Of a stretch of 42,073 nucleotides of DNA, positions 35,506-42,073 are shown in pieces. The notes beneath the pieces are model-generated. The model ran no database searches, was not told the DNA's origin, and worked only from the letters and a program-made list of their open reading frames with translations. Source of the stretch: Hydrogenophilales bacterium (GTDB taxonomy: Bacteria; Pseudomonadota; Gammaproteobacteria; Burkholderiales; Thiobacteraceae); assembly GCA_016235775.1 (NCBI GenBank), contig JACRIU010000038.1, positions 1-42,073 on the forward strand. Direction: 5' to 3'. The stretch's first letter is position 1. Every line of letters begins with the position of its first letter. The translations under genes were made by a program, and so were the position numbers.

Positions 35506-36216
35506 TCAGTGGGCGTGGTGGGCATGGGCGCCATGCCCACCATCCACCCCCAGCACACGCTGGACGAATGGGTCATATTCCATGTCGCCCAAGTCCGCTC
35601 CATCCAGGAATGCATACTTGTCGGCTCTGGCCAAATTGGCTTGGGGCCAGCGAGAATCTGGCGAGGCGCGTAGTTCCTTGAGTTCCAGTGAAACGCTGCC
35701 ATCTCGTCCTGAACGAACCAGTTTGGCGGCAAGGGCCTCATTGGCCAGCCACAGCACTTCGATCTTTTCCCCGCCCAATGTGCCTGTATAGCGTGAGGCC
35801 GGCCGGCCGAGGAAGTGCATGGCGCCGACCCGCTTCAAAGTAGTCAGCTGCCGCGGGTCGATAATGCTGTTTAGCGTAGCCCAGTCTTTGTGCCGGCCTT
35901 GGGTGCGCAGTTCTCCCGGAGTGTATTGGATCATCTTGCGATCCTGGTGGAATACCCGGGTCAAAGTGAGTTGGCCACGTTCGTCGCGCTGCCACACTTC
36001 GGCGTAATCGCCGTGTGCTGATTCAATTTGGTTGTCCCTTCGGGTGAAGTACCAGTCCGCCGATTCCTGGTGGGCTCCCGCGACGCGGCGGCTTTCCTGG
36101 TAATGCGCCGCGAGTGGTTGATAAACGATCGGCTCACTGGCGATTTTGGTGTCGGCTGTTGCCGCTCCAGCATGGAGCAGCAGTGCCAAGATGAACACGA
36201 AATATCTTGGATGCAT
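35506..36216 (-). CDS. Exported protein of unknown function with His-rich C-terminus, downstream of phoA
   Basis: A 236-residue protein with a signal peptide (residues 1-21, cut after TAD or ATA). I recognise no family. The body has beta-rich character (ADWYFTRRDNQIESAHGDYAEVW, IEVLWLANEALAAKLVRS), possibly a lipoprotein-carrier-like sheet. The C-terminus ends GGHGAHAHHAH, a likely metal-binding tail. It follows phoA on the same strand after a terminator and precedes the DUF4124-like gene. A supporting role for the zinc-dependent phosphatase is possible but unproven. Confidence 0.6.
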   Translation of the reverse strand: MHPRYFVFILALLLHAGAATADTKIASEPIVYQPLAAHYQESRRVAGAHQESADWYFTRRDNQIESAHGDYAEVWQRDERGQLTLTRVFHQDRKMIQYTPGELRTQGRHKDWATLNSIIDPRQLTTLKRVGAMHFLGRPASRYTGTLGGEKIEVLWLANEALAAKLVRSGRDGSVSLELKELRASPDSRWPQANLARADKYAFLDGADLGDMEYDPFVQRVLGVDGGHGAHAHHAH

Positions 36217-36244
36217 TTGGGGTTTGCCTCAGTCTGATTGAAAT

Positions 36245-36277
36245 AAAAAAACCGGCACGCCACAGGGGCATGCCGGT
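36245..36277 (-). terminator. Rho-independent terminator after phoA
   Basis: On the minus strand the stem ACCGGCATGCC/GGCGTGCCGGT (one G-U pair, five-base loop; 36277 to 36251) is followed by seven Ts. Confidence 0.9.
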
Positions 36278-36293
36278 GTGCAGCATTTCAAAC

Positions 36294-37859
36294 TCAGTCG
36301 TCGCTCTTGTCGTTCTTGAAGCCGAATGCTTTTTTCATGACATGGTAGATCCAGTTCTGTTCCATCGAACCGTGTACCAGATGCGCCATGGGGCCGTTGG
36401 CGTAGACGGCCACGTCTTCACCGGCGTGGGTCTCCGAGCCCAGCGGCACGGAGGCTTCTTGCAGGAAGTTGAGCGCGGCGGTGTCCGTGCCGGAGAGGTC
36501 AGGACGCTTCACGCCAGTGGCGATGGCGTCACGCCAGCCGGGACCGTTGGCATAGCCCAGGGTGGTGTAAGGCAGGCCCAGCTTGTCCTTGGACACTTTG
36601 GGGGCGTTGCCGTCTACCTCCGGCACTTCCGCCACTAACCCCAGGATGTTATTGCCGCGGTGGGGGTAGCCGGCGATCGTGAAGGTATGGCTATGATCGG
36701 CAGTCACGATGATCAGCGTGTCCTTCGGATCGGTCATCTCGTAAGCCTTCTTCACGGCCTTGGCCATCTCGATGGTATCCAGCAGGGCGCGCTTGGCATT
36801 GCCGGCGTGGTGCGCGTGGTCGATACGTCCGCCTTCCACATGCAGGAAGAAACCCTTGTCGTTCTTCTGCAACATCTTGATGGACTTCTCGGTCATTTCC
36901 GTCAGCGAGGGCTCGCCCCCCTTGTCACCGGCCCGGTCCGCCTCGTACTGCAAGTGACTGTTCTCGAACAGACCCAGCAGATACTCAGTAGCGGCCGGGT
37001 CGGCGGCATCAAAGCCAGCCTTGTTCCAGACATATTTTGCGCTGGCGCCGCGGGTGTTCACCCATTCTGTGGTCAGGTTGCGGCCGTCGTTGCGCAGGCC
37101 CTTCTTGCCGTATTCCGGATCAGTCATGGTCTTGGGCATGAAGTAGGTGCGGCCGCCGCCCATGGCGACCTTCAGGCTGGCCTTGACGGCCGGAGATACT
37201 TCGATCAACTGCTGGGCGATGTCCTTGACACCGCAGCCGACCGGCTTGTTGGAATCGGCTTCCCAATCGCGCACCGAAGTATGGGAATAGGTGGCGGCCG
37301 GAGTGGCGTGAGTCAGGCGTGCGGTGGAAACGATGCCGGTGGATTTGCCGGCGACAGCGGCCTGCTCCAGGATGGTGGACAGGGAATTGGCGGCAATCAC
37401 GGCCGGATCGCACTCGCCACGGGCAGTGAGGTGGTTAACCGACAGCATGCCCTCGCGCGTCTTGTAGCCGGTAACCATGGCGGTCATGGTCGGCGCGGAG
37501 TCGGAGGTCTGCTGGTCCCAGGAGTAGGTCTTGGAGAAGGCTGTGTAAGGGAACGCTTCGAAGGACAGGCGGTTCTCCTCGCCCGTCTTGCCGTTCATCT
37601 GACCTTCCAGGATGCGGGAGGCAGTCACGGTGGAAACGCCCATGCCGTCACCCACGAACAGGATAACGTTCTTAGCCTTGCGCATGTTGTGATGGAGGTG
37701 CTCGGCATCTCGAACGAACTGCTGGCCGGCGTCATACCAGTCCTGAACCGACTCGGGGCCCTGCACTACCGGCTCGGTGGCCATGGCAGGGGTGATCGTT
37801 GCGGCGATCATGGCCGCCGATACCGCAGCGGCAATGGTTTTCTTCATCAATGTTGACAT
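36294..37859 (-). CDS. phoA: Alkaline phosphatase PhoA
   Basis: Secreted zinc/magnesium phosphomonoesterase of 521 residues. Signal peptide 1-27 (cut after AMA). The metal site starts with VGDGMG (D71), the nucleophile is S121 in TSDSAPT, and the later ligands are in GGRIDHAHH, VTADHSHTFTIAGY and ETHAGEDVAVYANGP. ATG 37859 has a GGAGG site; upstream in-frame ATGs would add about 40 residues before the signal peptide. Two exported proteins follow. A weak PHO-type promoter precedes it. The whole minus-strand group lies between two direct repeats and points against its neighbours. Confidence 0.95.
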   Translation of the reverse strand: MSTLMKKTIAAAVSAAMIAATITPAMATEPVVQGPESVQDWYDAGQQFVRDAEHLHHNMRKAKNVILFVGDGMGVSTVTASRILEGQMNGKTGEENRLSFEAFPYTAFSKTYSWDQQTSDSAPTMTAMVTGYKTREGMLSVNHLTARGECDPAVIAANSLSTILEQAAVAGKSTGIVSTARLTHATPAATYSHTSVRDWEADSNKPVGCGVKDIAQQLIEVSPAVKASLKVAMGGGRTYFMPKTMTDPEYGKKGLRNDGRNLTTEWVNTRGASAKYVWNKAGFDAADPAATEYLLGLFENSHLQYEADRAGDKGGEPSLTEMTEKSIKMLQKNDKGFFLHVEGGRIDHAHHAGNAKRALLDTIEMAKAVKKAYEMTDPKDTLIIVTADHSHTFTIAGYPHRGNNILGLVAEVPEVDGNAPKVSKDKLGLPYTTLGYANGPGWRDAIATGVKRPDLSGTDTAALNFLQEASVPLGSETHAGEDVAVYANGPMAHLVHGSMEQNWIYHVMKKAFGFKNDKSDD

Positions 37860-37930
37860 CGTTACCTCCATAGGGTTGATAGATTGCGTAAACACAGGGT
37901 GGCTGACCCATGATTGCATCGGGTGCGATA

Positions 37931-37964
37931 ACCATATCGATATCTTGTTACAGAGGAATGAAGA
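37931..37964 (-). promoter_or_regulatory. Weak PHO box and -10 element upstream of phoA
   Basis: Minus-strand TCTTCAT-TCCT-CTGTAAC (37964 to 37947) gives two imperfect half-sites 11 bp apart. A 10-bp gap leads to TATGGT (37936 to 37931). The geometry equals that of the phoB and ppk1 sites, but the half-sites match poorly. Confidence 0.4.
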
Positions 37965-38156
37965 TTGAAGTAGTCCTCGTCCGTTCACCTGCCCTTGTGT
38001 CCTGAACGGGGTATAACTTCACGTATACGATCGACTGGCTTAGGTATACCGGGTACTACTCGCGACGGGTGCAGCCTTTGTTGGCCTGCGCAATGAAGTT
38101 TGCACGTCAAGCATTACGAGCAGATGAAGAACAAGCGGTGCAAAGATAGCCCGTTT

Positions 38157-38212
38157 CGGCCATTCTGGCGCAAGCCAACATGAAATTGAGCGTATGCCGG
38201 TGCTGAAAAGAT
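38157..38212 (+). repeat. 56-bp direct repeat, right copy
   Basis: Matches 35052-35107 at 53 of 56 bases. Its first 14 bases also form an inverted repeat with 38222-38235. Confidence 0.85.
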
Positions 38213-38232
38213 CGCCGTACCCGCCAGAATGG

Positions 38233-38266
38233 CCGTCACATGATTGTCACCTATACGTCCTACCCT
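38233..38266 (+). promoter_or_regulatory. PHO box and -10 element upstream of the pyruvate-kinase-like gene
   Basis: CCGTCAC-ATGA-TTGTCAC (38233-38250), then a 10-bp gap and TACCCT (38261-38266), 35 bases before the start codon. Same geometry as the phoB and ppk1 sites. Confidence 0.6.
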
Positions 38267-38301
38267 TTAAATTTCTTTTTTTTCAGCCAGCCAGGGTCTA
38301 A

Positions 38302-40188
38302 ATGGATTCCCAGCCTGCTATCGACACCTTTGCCGCGCTTGCCGACCTGGCGCGCGATGTGCAGACGCTGCGCGGCATGGTGCTGCGGGAACAGCGGCGA
38401 TTGTTGGAAGCGTGGCAGCCCTACCTGATTCAAAAAAGTTTTCAACCGTCCGCAGCCAACCTCGCCGCTTATATTGCCCTGCGTCGCCATGATTTGTGCG
38501 AGCTTCAGACGCGTCTAAGCGCTTACGGTCTGTCCTCGCTCGGGAGAAGCGAGGCGCACGTCATGCATAACCTCGACAACGTACTCCAAGCCATGAGAAT
38601 GATGCTTGGCGGACAGCCCAGCCCGGCGCGTGCGAAGCACCTAGGGCAGCCAATGCTCCCCTGCGCCCCGCTTGCCCACAACACGGAATGGCTACTGGGA
38701 CCGTCACCGTCGAACCGCACCGTGCGCATCATGGTGACCCTGCCCAGCCAGGCGGCCACCGACTATTTGTTTGTACGCGAATTGGTGGTGCGCGGCATGG
38801 ACTGCGCGCGCATCAACTGTGCCCATGATGACCGCAACACCTGGGCCGGGATGGTGTCACACGTGCGCCGGGCGGGGCAAGAAACCGGCCGGCCGTGTCG
38901 TGTCTTGATGGATCTCGCGGGTCCGCGAGTGCGTACTGGCGCGATCGTCGCGGGACCTGCCGTCTTGCACCTAAAACCGAAACGGGATATGCAGGGATGT
39001 GTGATGCAACCGGCGCGGGTGGTTCTGGACGGCAGCGGAGCGCCGGGCCGCCCGGCGGAGCGCGATGCGCTGGGACGGCAGATACCGGCGCGCGTGGCGG
39101 TCGCGCCGGATTGGGTGGCGCGGCTTCAGACGGGTGACACGATCAAAATCCTTGACTCGCGCGGCCACGAACGGGAAATGAAAGTGCGCGTGCAAATATC
39201 GGAACAGGAAGTACTGGCCGATGCCGAAGCCGGCATCTACCTCACGCCCGATACGCTGCTCGCGCTCGAGCGCGAAACCGCCGGCGGGATGGTGGCGTTC
39301 GCCGTCCCGTGCGGCCCGATACTTCCGCTCCCCATGGATATCCGCGTCGTCCAAGGCGATTTGCTGCGGCTCACGCGCAGCCCCACGGCGGGCGAACCGG
39401 CGCGCATGGACCCGGACACCGGCGAAGTCGTGCCCGCCCACGTTTCCTGCCTGCCATCGGAAGTGCATGACTATCTCGAGGAGGGACAAACGGTCTTCAT
39501 CGATGAAGGGCGTATCGGCGCCCGTATCGAAGCGCTGGACGGCGAAGGCGCGCTGTTGCGGATTATTCATGTAAAAGCCGAAGGCGATAAGATCAGGCCG
39601 GAGAAGGGTATGAATTTTCCCGACAGCAATATGGGCTTGCCGGCGCTCACGGAAAAAGATTTGTCCGACCTCGATTTCGTGGTGAGCCAGGCCGACTTGG
39701 TCGGCTACTCCTTCGTTCAAAGCGAGGATGACATGGATCGGTTGGTGGCGGCGCTGGCCGAGCGCAATGCGGCTCACCTCGGCATCGTGGCCAAGATCGA
39801 AACCAGGCGCGGCGTGCAGAACCTGCCCGAGATCATCGCGCATGGCGCTGGCCGGCACCCCTTTGGCGTCATGATTGCGCGCGGCGATCTGGCGGTGGAG
39901 ATCGGCTTCGCGCGCCTGGCGGAAATACAGGAAGAAATCCTCTGGCTGTGCGAAGCGGCGCATGTGCCCGTGATATGGGCCACCCAAGTGCTGGAAAATC
40001 TGATCAAGCGCGGCATGCCCTCGCGTGCCGAGATGACCGATATCGCCATGGCCGAGCGCGCAGAATGCGTGATGATCAACAAGGGCCCGTTCGTGCTCGA
40101 TGCCATCGCCATGCTGGACGATGTGGTAGAGCGCATGCGGGGGCATCAGCACAAAAAAACGGCGCGCCTGCGCGCACTGCACTGGTAA
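38302..40188 (+). CDS. Pyruvate-kinase-like protein with N-terminal extension
   Basis: The 628-residue protein carries the pyruvate kinase barrel in unusual surroundings. Residues 1-135 are a helical extension not found in standard enzymes. The barrel begins with RIMVTLPSQAATDYLFVRELVVRGMDCARINCAH (142-175) and MDLAGPRVRTG (203-213), and returns after a long B-domain-like insert with VAKIETRRG (496-504), MIARGDLAVEIG (524-535) and WATQVLENLIKRGMPSRAEMTDIA (559-582). Catalytic lysine K498, metal ligands E500 and D529, and T561 are present. The C-terminal allosteric domain is absent. Activity as pyruvate kinase is plausible but untested. A PHO-type promoter suggests use under phosphate shortage. 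Confidence 0.8.
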   Translation: MDSQPAIDTFAALADLARDVQTLRGMVLREQRRLLEAWQPYLIQKSFQPSAANLAAYIALRRHDLCELQTRLSAYGLSSLGRSEAHVMHNLDNVLQAMRMMLGGQPSPARAKHLGQPMLPCAPLAHNTEWLLGPSPSNRTVRIMVTLPSQAATDYLFVRELVVRGMDCARINCAHDDRNTWAGMVSHVRRAGQETGRPCRVLMDLAGPRVRTGAIVAGPAVLHLKPKRDMQGCVMQPARVVLDGSGAPGRPAERDALGRQIPARVAVAPDWVARLQTGDTIKILDSRGHEREMKVRVQISEQEVLADAEAGIYLTPDTLLALERETAGGMVAFAVPCGPILPLPMDIRVVQGDLLRLTRSPTAGEPARMDPDTGEVVPAHVSCLPSEVHDYLEEGQTVFIDEGRIGARIEALDGEGALLRIIHVKAEGDKIRPEKGMNFPDSNMGLPALTEKDLSDLDFVVSQADLVGYSFVQSEDDMDRLVAALAERNAAHLGIVAKIETRRGVQNLPEIIAHGAGRHPFGVMIARGDLAVEIGFARLAEIQEEILWLCEAAHVPVIWATQVLENLIKRGMPSRAEMTDIAMAERAECVMINKGPFVLDAIAMLDDVVERMRGHQHKKTARLRALHW

Positions 40189-40316
40189 TCATCCGGGCAG
40201 ATTCATAATGGACCGAGGCTTTCCCGATGGCCTGAGACAACGAGATAGCCCGCCCGGTTTCGAGTAATCACTGTGTCATGTTGCACGTTTAATCTTGGCT
40301 TGTTTCTTCCTCCTTT

Positions 40317-40341
40317 GGGCGCCTCGTGCGCCCATTTTTTT
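40317..40341 (+). terminator. Rho-independent terminator after the pyruvate-kinase-like gene
   Basis: GGGCGC (40317-40322), loop CTCGT, GCGCCC (40328-40333), then A and seven Ts. Confidence 0.88.
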
Positions 40342-40440
40342 ATCGCCGCGCCGCTGGCCGAAAATTAAAATGAGGCGGCAAGTCAGCGGCATTTAACCCA
40401 TGTCATCAAACCATCACACTCGCTTCCCACAATTCCCCGC

Positions 40441-41004
40441 ATGGCGATTCAGAGCTATCAAGACCTACTCGATGAAGAAACGCGTGCGCAACGGCGCAAG
40501 GTTCACCCGCTAAGCTTGCTGTTGATTTTTATGGCGGCGTTCATTGCGCTGCAATGGGCCTGGGGCCAGGCGCGGGGCACGGTTGTGGAACGGCTCATCA
40601 TCGATCAAGCCACCGTGCGGCCTGCGGCGTTCCTGGTCAATCTCATTTCTCCTAGCACATCTGCTTACGCCGACGGATCACGCCTCAAAGCCCCTGGCGG
40701 CGGCATCAACATCCTCAACGGCTGCGAAGGCACCGAAGTTTTGTTCCTGCTCTATGCCGCGCTGCTCGCCGCACCCTTCGCCTGGCGCGCGCGCCTCTTG
40801 GGTACCGTTGCTGCAACCCTCTTCGTCTATGTGCTGAATCAGGTGCGCATCATCGCGCTGTTTTTTGCCTACCGCAGCGATGTAGCGCTGTTCGACGCCC
40901 TGCACGGCATGCTCGCGCCGCTGCTGCTGATCGCCTGCTCGTTGCTCTTCTTTCTCTATTGGTTGCAGCGCTATGCCCCGCTTGAAGCGCGTGCCGCTGC
41001 TTAA
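40441..41004 (+). CDS. Exosortase/archaeosortase-family protein (small type, XrtM-like)
   Basis: A 187-residue integral membrane protein. Exosortases are thought to cut C-terminal sorting signals of exported proteins, analogous to sortases. The catalytic triad fits: C95 in NGCEGTE, R136 in LNQVRII and H155 in DALHG, each at the edge of a hydrophobic segment (about 26-42, 98-115, 118-142, 153-175). The small size matches single-substrate types such as XrtH or XrtM; I lean to XrtM from the VRPAAFLVNLISP segment but cannot prove it. A second membrane protein follows 108 bp on. No protein in the window has a recognisable C-terminal sorting signal, so the substrate is elsewhere. Confidence 0.8.
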   Translation: MAIQSYQDLLDEETRAQRRKVHPLSLLLIFMAAFIALQWAWGQARGTVVERLIIDQATVRPAAFLVNLISPSTSAYADGSRLKAPGGGINILNGCEGTEVLFLLYAALLAAPFAWRARLLGTVAATLFVYVLNQVRIIALFFAYRSDVALFDALHGMLAPLLLIACSLLFFLYWLQRYAPLEARAAA

Positions 41005-41010
41005 AGTGAA

Positions 41011-41075
41011 ACTCGCGCAGCGAGCCTCCGTCCCTCTCTCCCGCTTGCGGGAGAGAGCTAGGAGAGAGGGGAATG
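41011..41075. repeat. Intergenic repeat with strong hairpin between the exosortase and its partner
   Basis: CTCTCTCCCGC-TT-GCGGGAGAGAG (41034-41057) is a perfect 11-bp inverted repeat. Bases 41011-41043 match 9719-9751 inverted (31/33), so this is a dispersed element. Confidence 0.75.
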
Positions 41076-41112
41076 GTCATGGCGAATTCCATTATTTGTG
41101 GAGGCCATTGCC

Positions 41113-41718
41113 ATGACCATTAAACTCGCGGGCCGTTTCACGCTCGCCATTGCACTCCTGCTGACACTCAATCAGTTTTATGGCAAGGCCGTCACTGAAT
41201 CATTATTGCCGACGCTGCGCTGGGAGTTGGCGCAGCTCGACGACACTTACCGCATCCTCGATCTGAGCCTCGACCGCGAGGGCCGCGACAGCGTGATTCG
41301 GCTCGACGTCGGCCTTGAACGCGCCGTGATTGTCGGCGGGCGCGCGCTGATGCCCGACCCGCGCGCCCGCGCGAACGTGAGCACGCTGGCCGGACACGTC
41401 ACTCAACCAGCCATCCTGTGTCTGGCTCTGCCCCTCGCCTGGCCCGCTAGCAAAGCGATCGAATACCCAGTGCGCGCGTTGATCGCATTCGGCGGCTTAG
41501 CACTCGTCAGCCTGGCCGACGTGCCCTTCGTGCTGTGGGCAGAGTTGTGGAACCTCCACGTCTCCGCGTTCGAGCCCGATCGCTTTTCGCCGCTCTTGCT
41601 CTGGAAAAATTTTCTGCAAGGCGGGGGGCGCTTTGCGCTGGGTCTCGCCCTTGGCGTGCTGGCTGTGGTAGTGGGGCAGGCGCTGACTCCGCCGAGCCGC
41701 AAGCCACCGCCCATATAG
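41113..41718 (+). CDS. Exosortase-associated membrane protein, function unknown
   Basis: A 201-residue membrane protein placed directly after the exosortase. Hydrophobic segments lie at about 8-20, 93-110, 118-138 and 170-190. Between the first and second is a hydrophilic stretch (about 25-90, LRWELAQLDDTYRILDLSLDREGRD...) that is probably periplasmic. It resembles the membrane proteins that accompany XrtH-type exosortases, but the match is from memory of general features. ATG 41113 has GAGG upstream; GTG 41098 is a weaker choice. The stop lies inside a perfect 12-bp hairpin. It presumably acts with the exosortase in recognising or handling its substrate. Confidence 0.6.
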   Translation: MTIKLAGRFTLAIALLLTLNQFYGKAVTESLLPTLRWELAQLDDTYRILDLSLDREGRDSVIRLDVGLERAVIVGGRALMPDPRARANVSTLAGHVTQPAILCLALPLAWPASKAIEYPVRALIAFGGLALVSLADVPFVLWAELWNLHVSAFEPDRFSPLLLWKNFLQGGGRFALGLALGVLAVVVGQALTPPSRKPPPI

Positions 41719-41737
41719 CCCAAACGGGCTATATGGG
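41710..41737. terminator. Perfect 12-bp hairpin spanning the stop codon of the exosortase-associated gene
   Basis: CCCATATAGCCC, loop AAAC, GGGCTATATGGG (41710-41737); the TAG stop is at 41716-41718. There is no T-run, so intrinsic termination is uncertain. Confidence 0.55.
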
Positions 41738-42073
41738 TGCTACAGCCAGTACCATTGACTGTCATACATAGCGCTTATCGTTTCCCTTGTTTAAAACTTA
41801 CCACGTGGATGTTTCGTTATCGGTGCATTTGAGCTTGGGCTTGTCGTTCGTCTTGAGGATGGATGTTACGCTGCCGCTACGCGGGCAGTCTCGACGCCCC
41901 CCACGACTCTGCGATTGATCTTGTTTTTGGGGACACTAGTGTCCGGTTTATTTTAGCCCAGCGGACTGCAAAGCTAATACTGGCGCGGGTTTCGAGGGAT
42001 TCTGGGGTGTCCACGATTTGATTTTCAATCTACACATTTGCGATGCTTCCTGGTTTGACCGGCCGGGGGTAGA
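41738..42073. other. Terminal stretch without a recognisable gene
   Basis: No supportable coding region. It contains a perfect 14-bp palindrome GGACACTAGTGTCC (41931-41944) next to TTTTTGG and GGTTTA, a pattern often seen at insertion-sequence ends, and a hairpin CTGCCGC/GCGGGCAG (about 41870-41888). It could be the edge of a mobile element that continues past the window. Confidence 0.4.

Larger units (their letters stand above)
37860..38301. other. 442-bp divergent region between phoA and the pyruvate-kinase-like gene
   Basis: It contains the candidate phoA PHO box, the right copy of the direct repeat (38157-38212), a 14-bp inverted repeat (38157-38170 with 38222-38235) and the PHO box of the downstream gene. 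Bases 37985-38150 hold no supportable gene. A short in-frame remnant (about 38097-38180) ends in the same eight residues as the CYTH-CHAD protein. Confidence 0.7.

Noticed and set aside
40401-40434. PHO box before the exosortase gene (ATGTCAT-CAAA-CCATCAC, 10 bp, CACAAT)
   Set aside because: The spacing fits, but the second half-site matches poorly and the supposed -10 would leave no room for a leader before ATG 40441.

Overview
The window looks like chromosomal DNA of a betaproteobacterium, most likely of the Nitrosomonadales/Gallionellales type. The reasons are gene order and protein character: rpsP-rimM-trmD-rplS, xerD/folB/plsY, and tsaD/rpsU/yqeY/dnaG/rpoD followed by a tRNA, all with betaproteobacterial-looking proteins in GC-rich DNA. 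The assignment is an inference from recognition; no search was run.

Layout. Bases 1-1040 are mobile-element debris: the 3' end of a group II intron (reverse transcriptase/maturase end plus domains V-VI) lying antisense in an IS30-type transposase gene, then a short tandem repeat. Bases 1059-1732 hold a PIN-domain toxin-antitoxin pair. Bases 2034-9647 form a carbon-metabolism block: a thiamine-diphosphate enzyme of the transketolase/phosphoketolase type, a four-carbon acid sugar kinase and glycolate oxidase GlcDEF. Three of its spacers carry copies of one palindromic repeat. Bases 9758-12080 hold mobA and a chemoreceptor with a C-terminal PilZ domain. Bases 12331-20413 are core genes: ribosomal proteins, tRNA modification, DNA repair, XerD, folate and phospholipid synthesis, TsaD and S21. 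Bases 20482-22680 are a two-gene unit on the minus strand, a membrane diguanylate cyclase and a PhnD-like periplasmic binding protein, placed between rpsU and yqeY-dnaG-rpoD. Bases 27155-27232 are a CAU tRNA.

Bases 27280-40188 are a phosphate/polyphosphate region: phoB without phoR, a histone-H1-like protein, an EAL/CBS/GGDEF protein, ppk1, a CYTH-CHAD protein, an alkaline phosphatase with two periplasmic companions, and an unusual pyruvate-kinase-like protein. Four promoters here (phoB, ppk1, the pyruvate-kinase-like gene, and more weakly phoA) share one geometry: two PHO-box half-sites 11 bp apart, then a 10-bp gap, then a TAnnnT hexamer. This suggests a local PhoB regulon coupling phosphate starvation to polyphosphate and phosphomonoester metabolism. 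The phoA cassette sits between two 56-bp direct repeats (53/56 identical) made from the end of the CYTH-CHAD gene, a sign of insertion or duplication.

Bases 40441-41718 encode a small exosortase-family protein and a membrane partner. The last 355 bases hold hairpins and no supportable gene.

Cyclic-di-GMP recurs in the window: a PilZ chemoreceptor, a GGDEF cyclase with an inhibitory-site motif, and an EAL protein with a divergent GGDDF domain.
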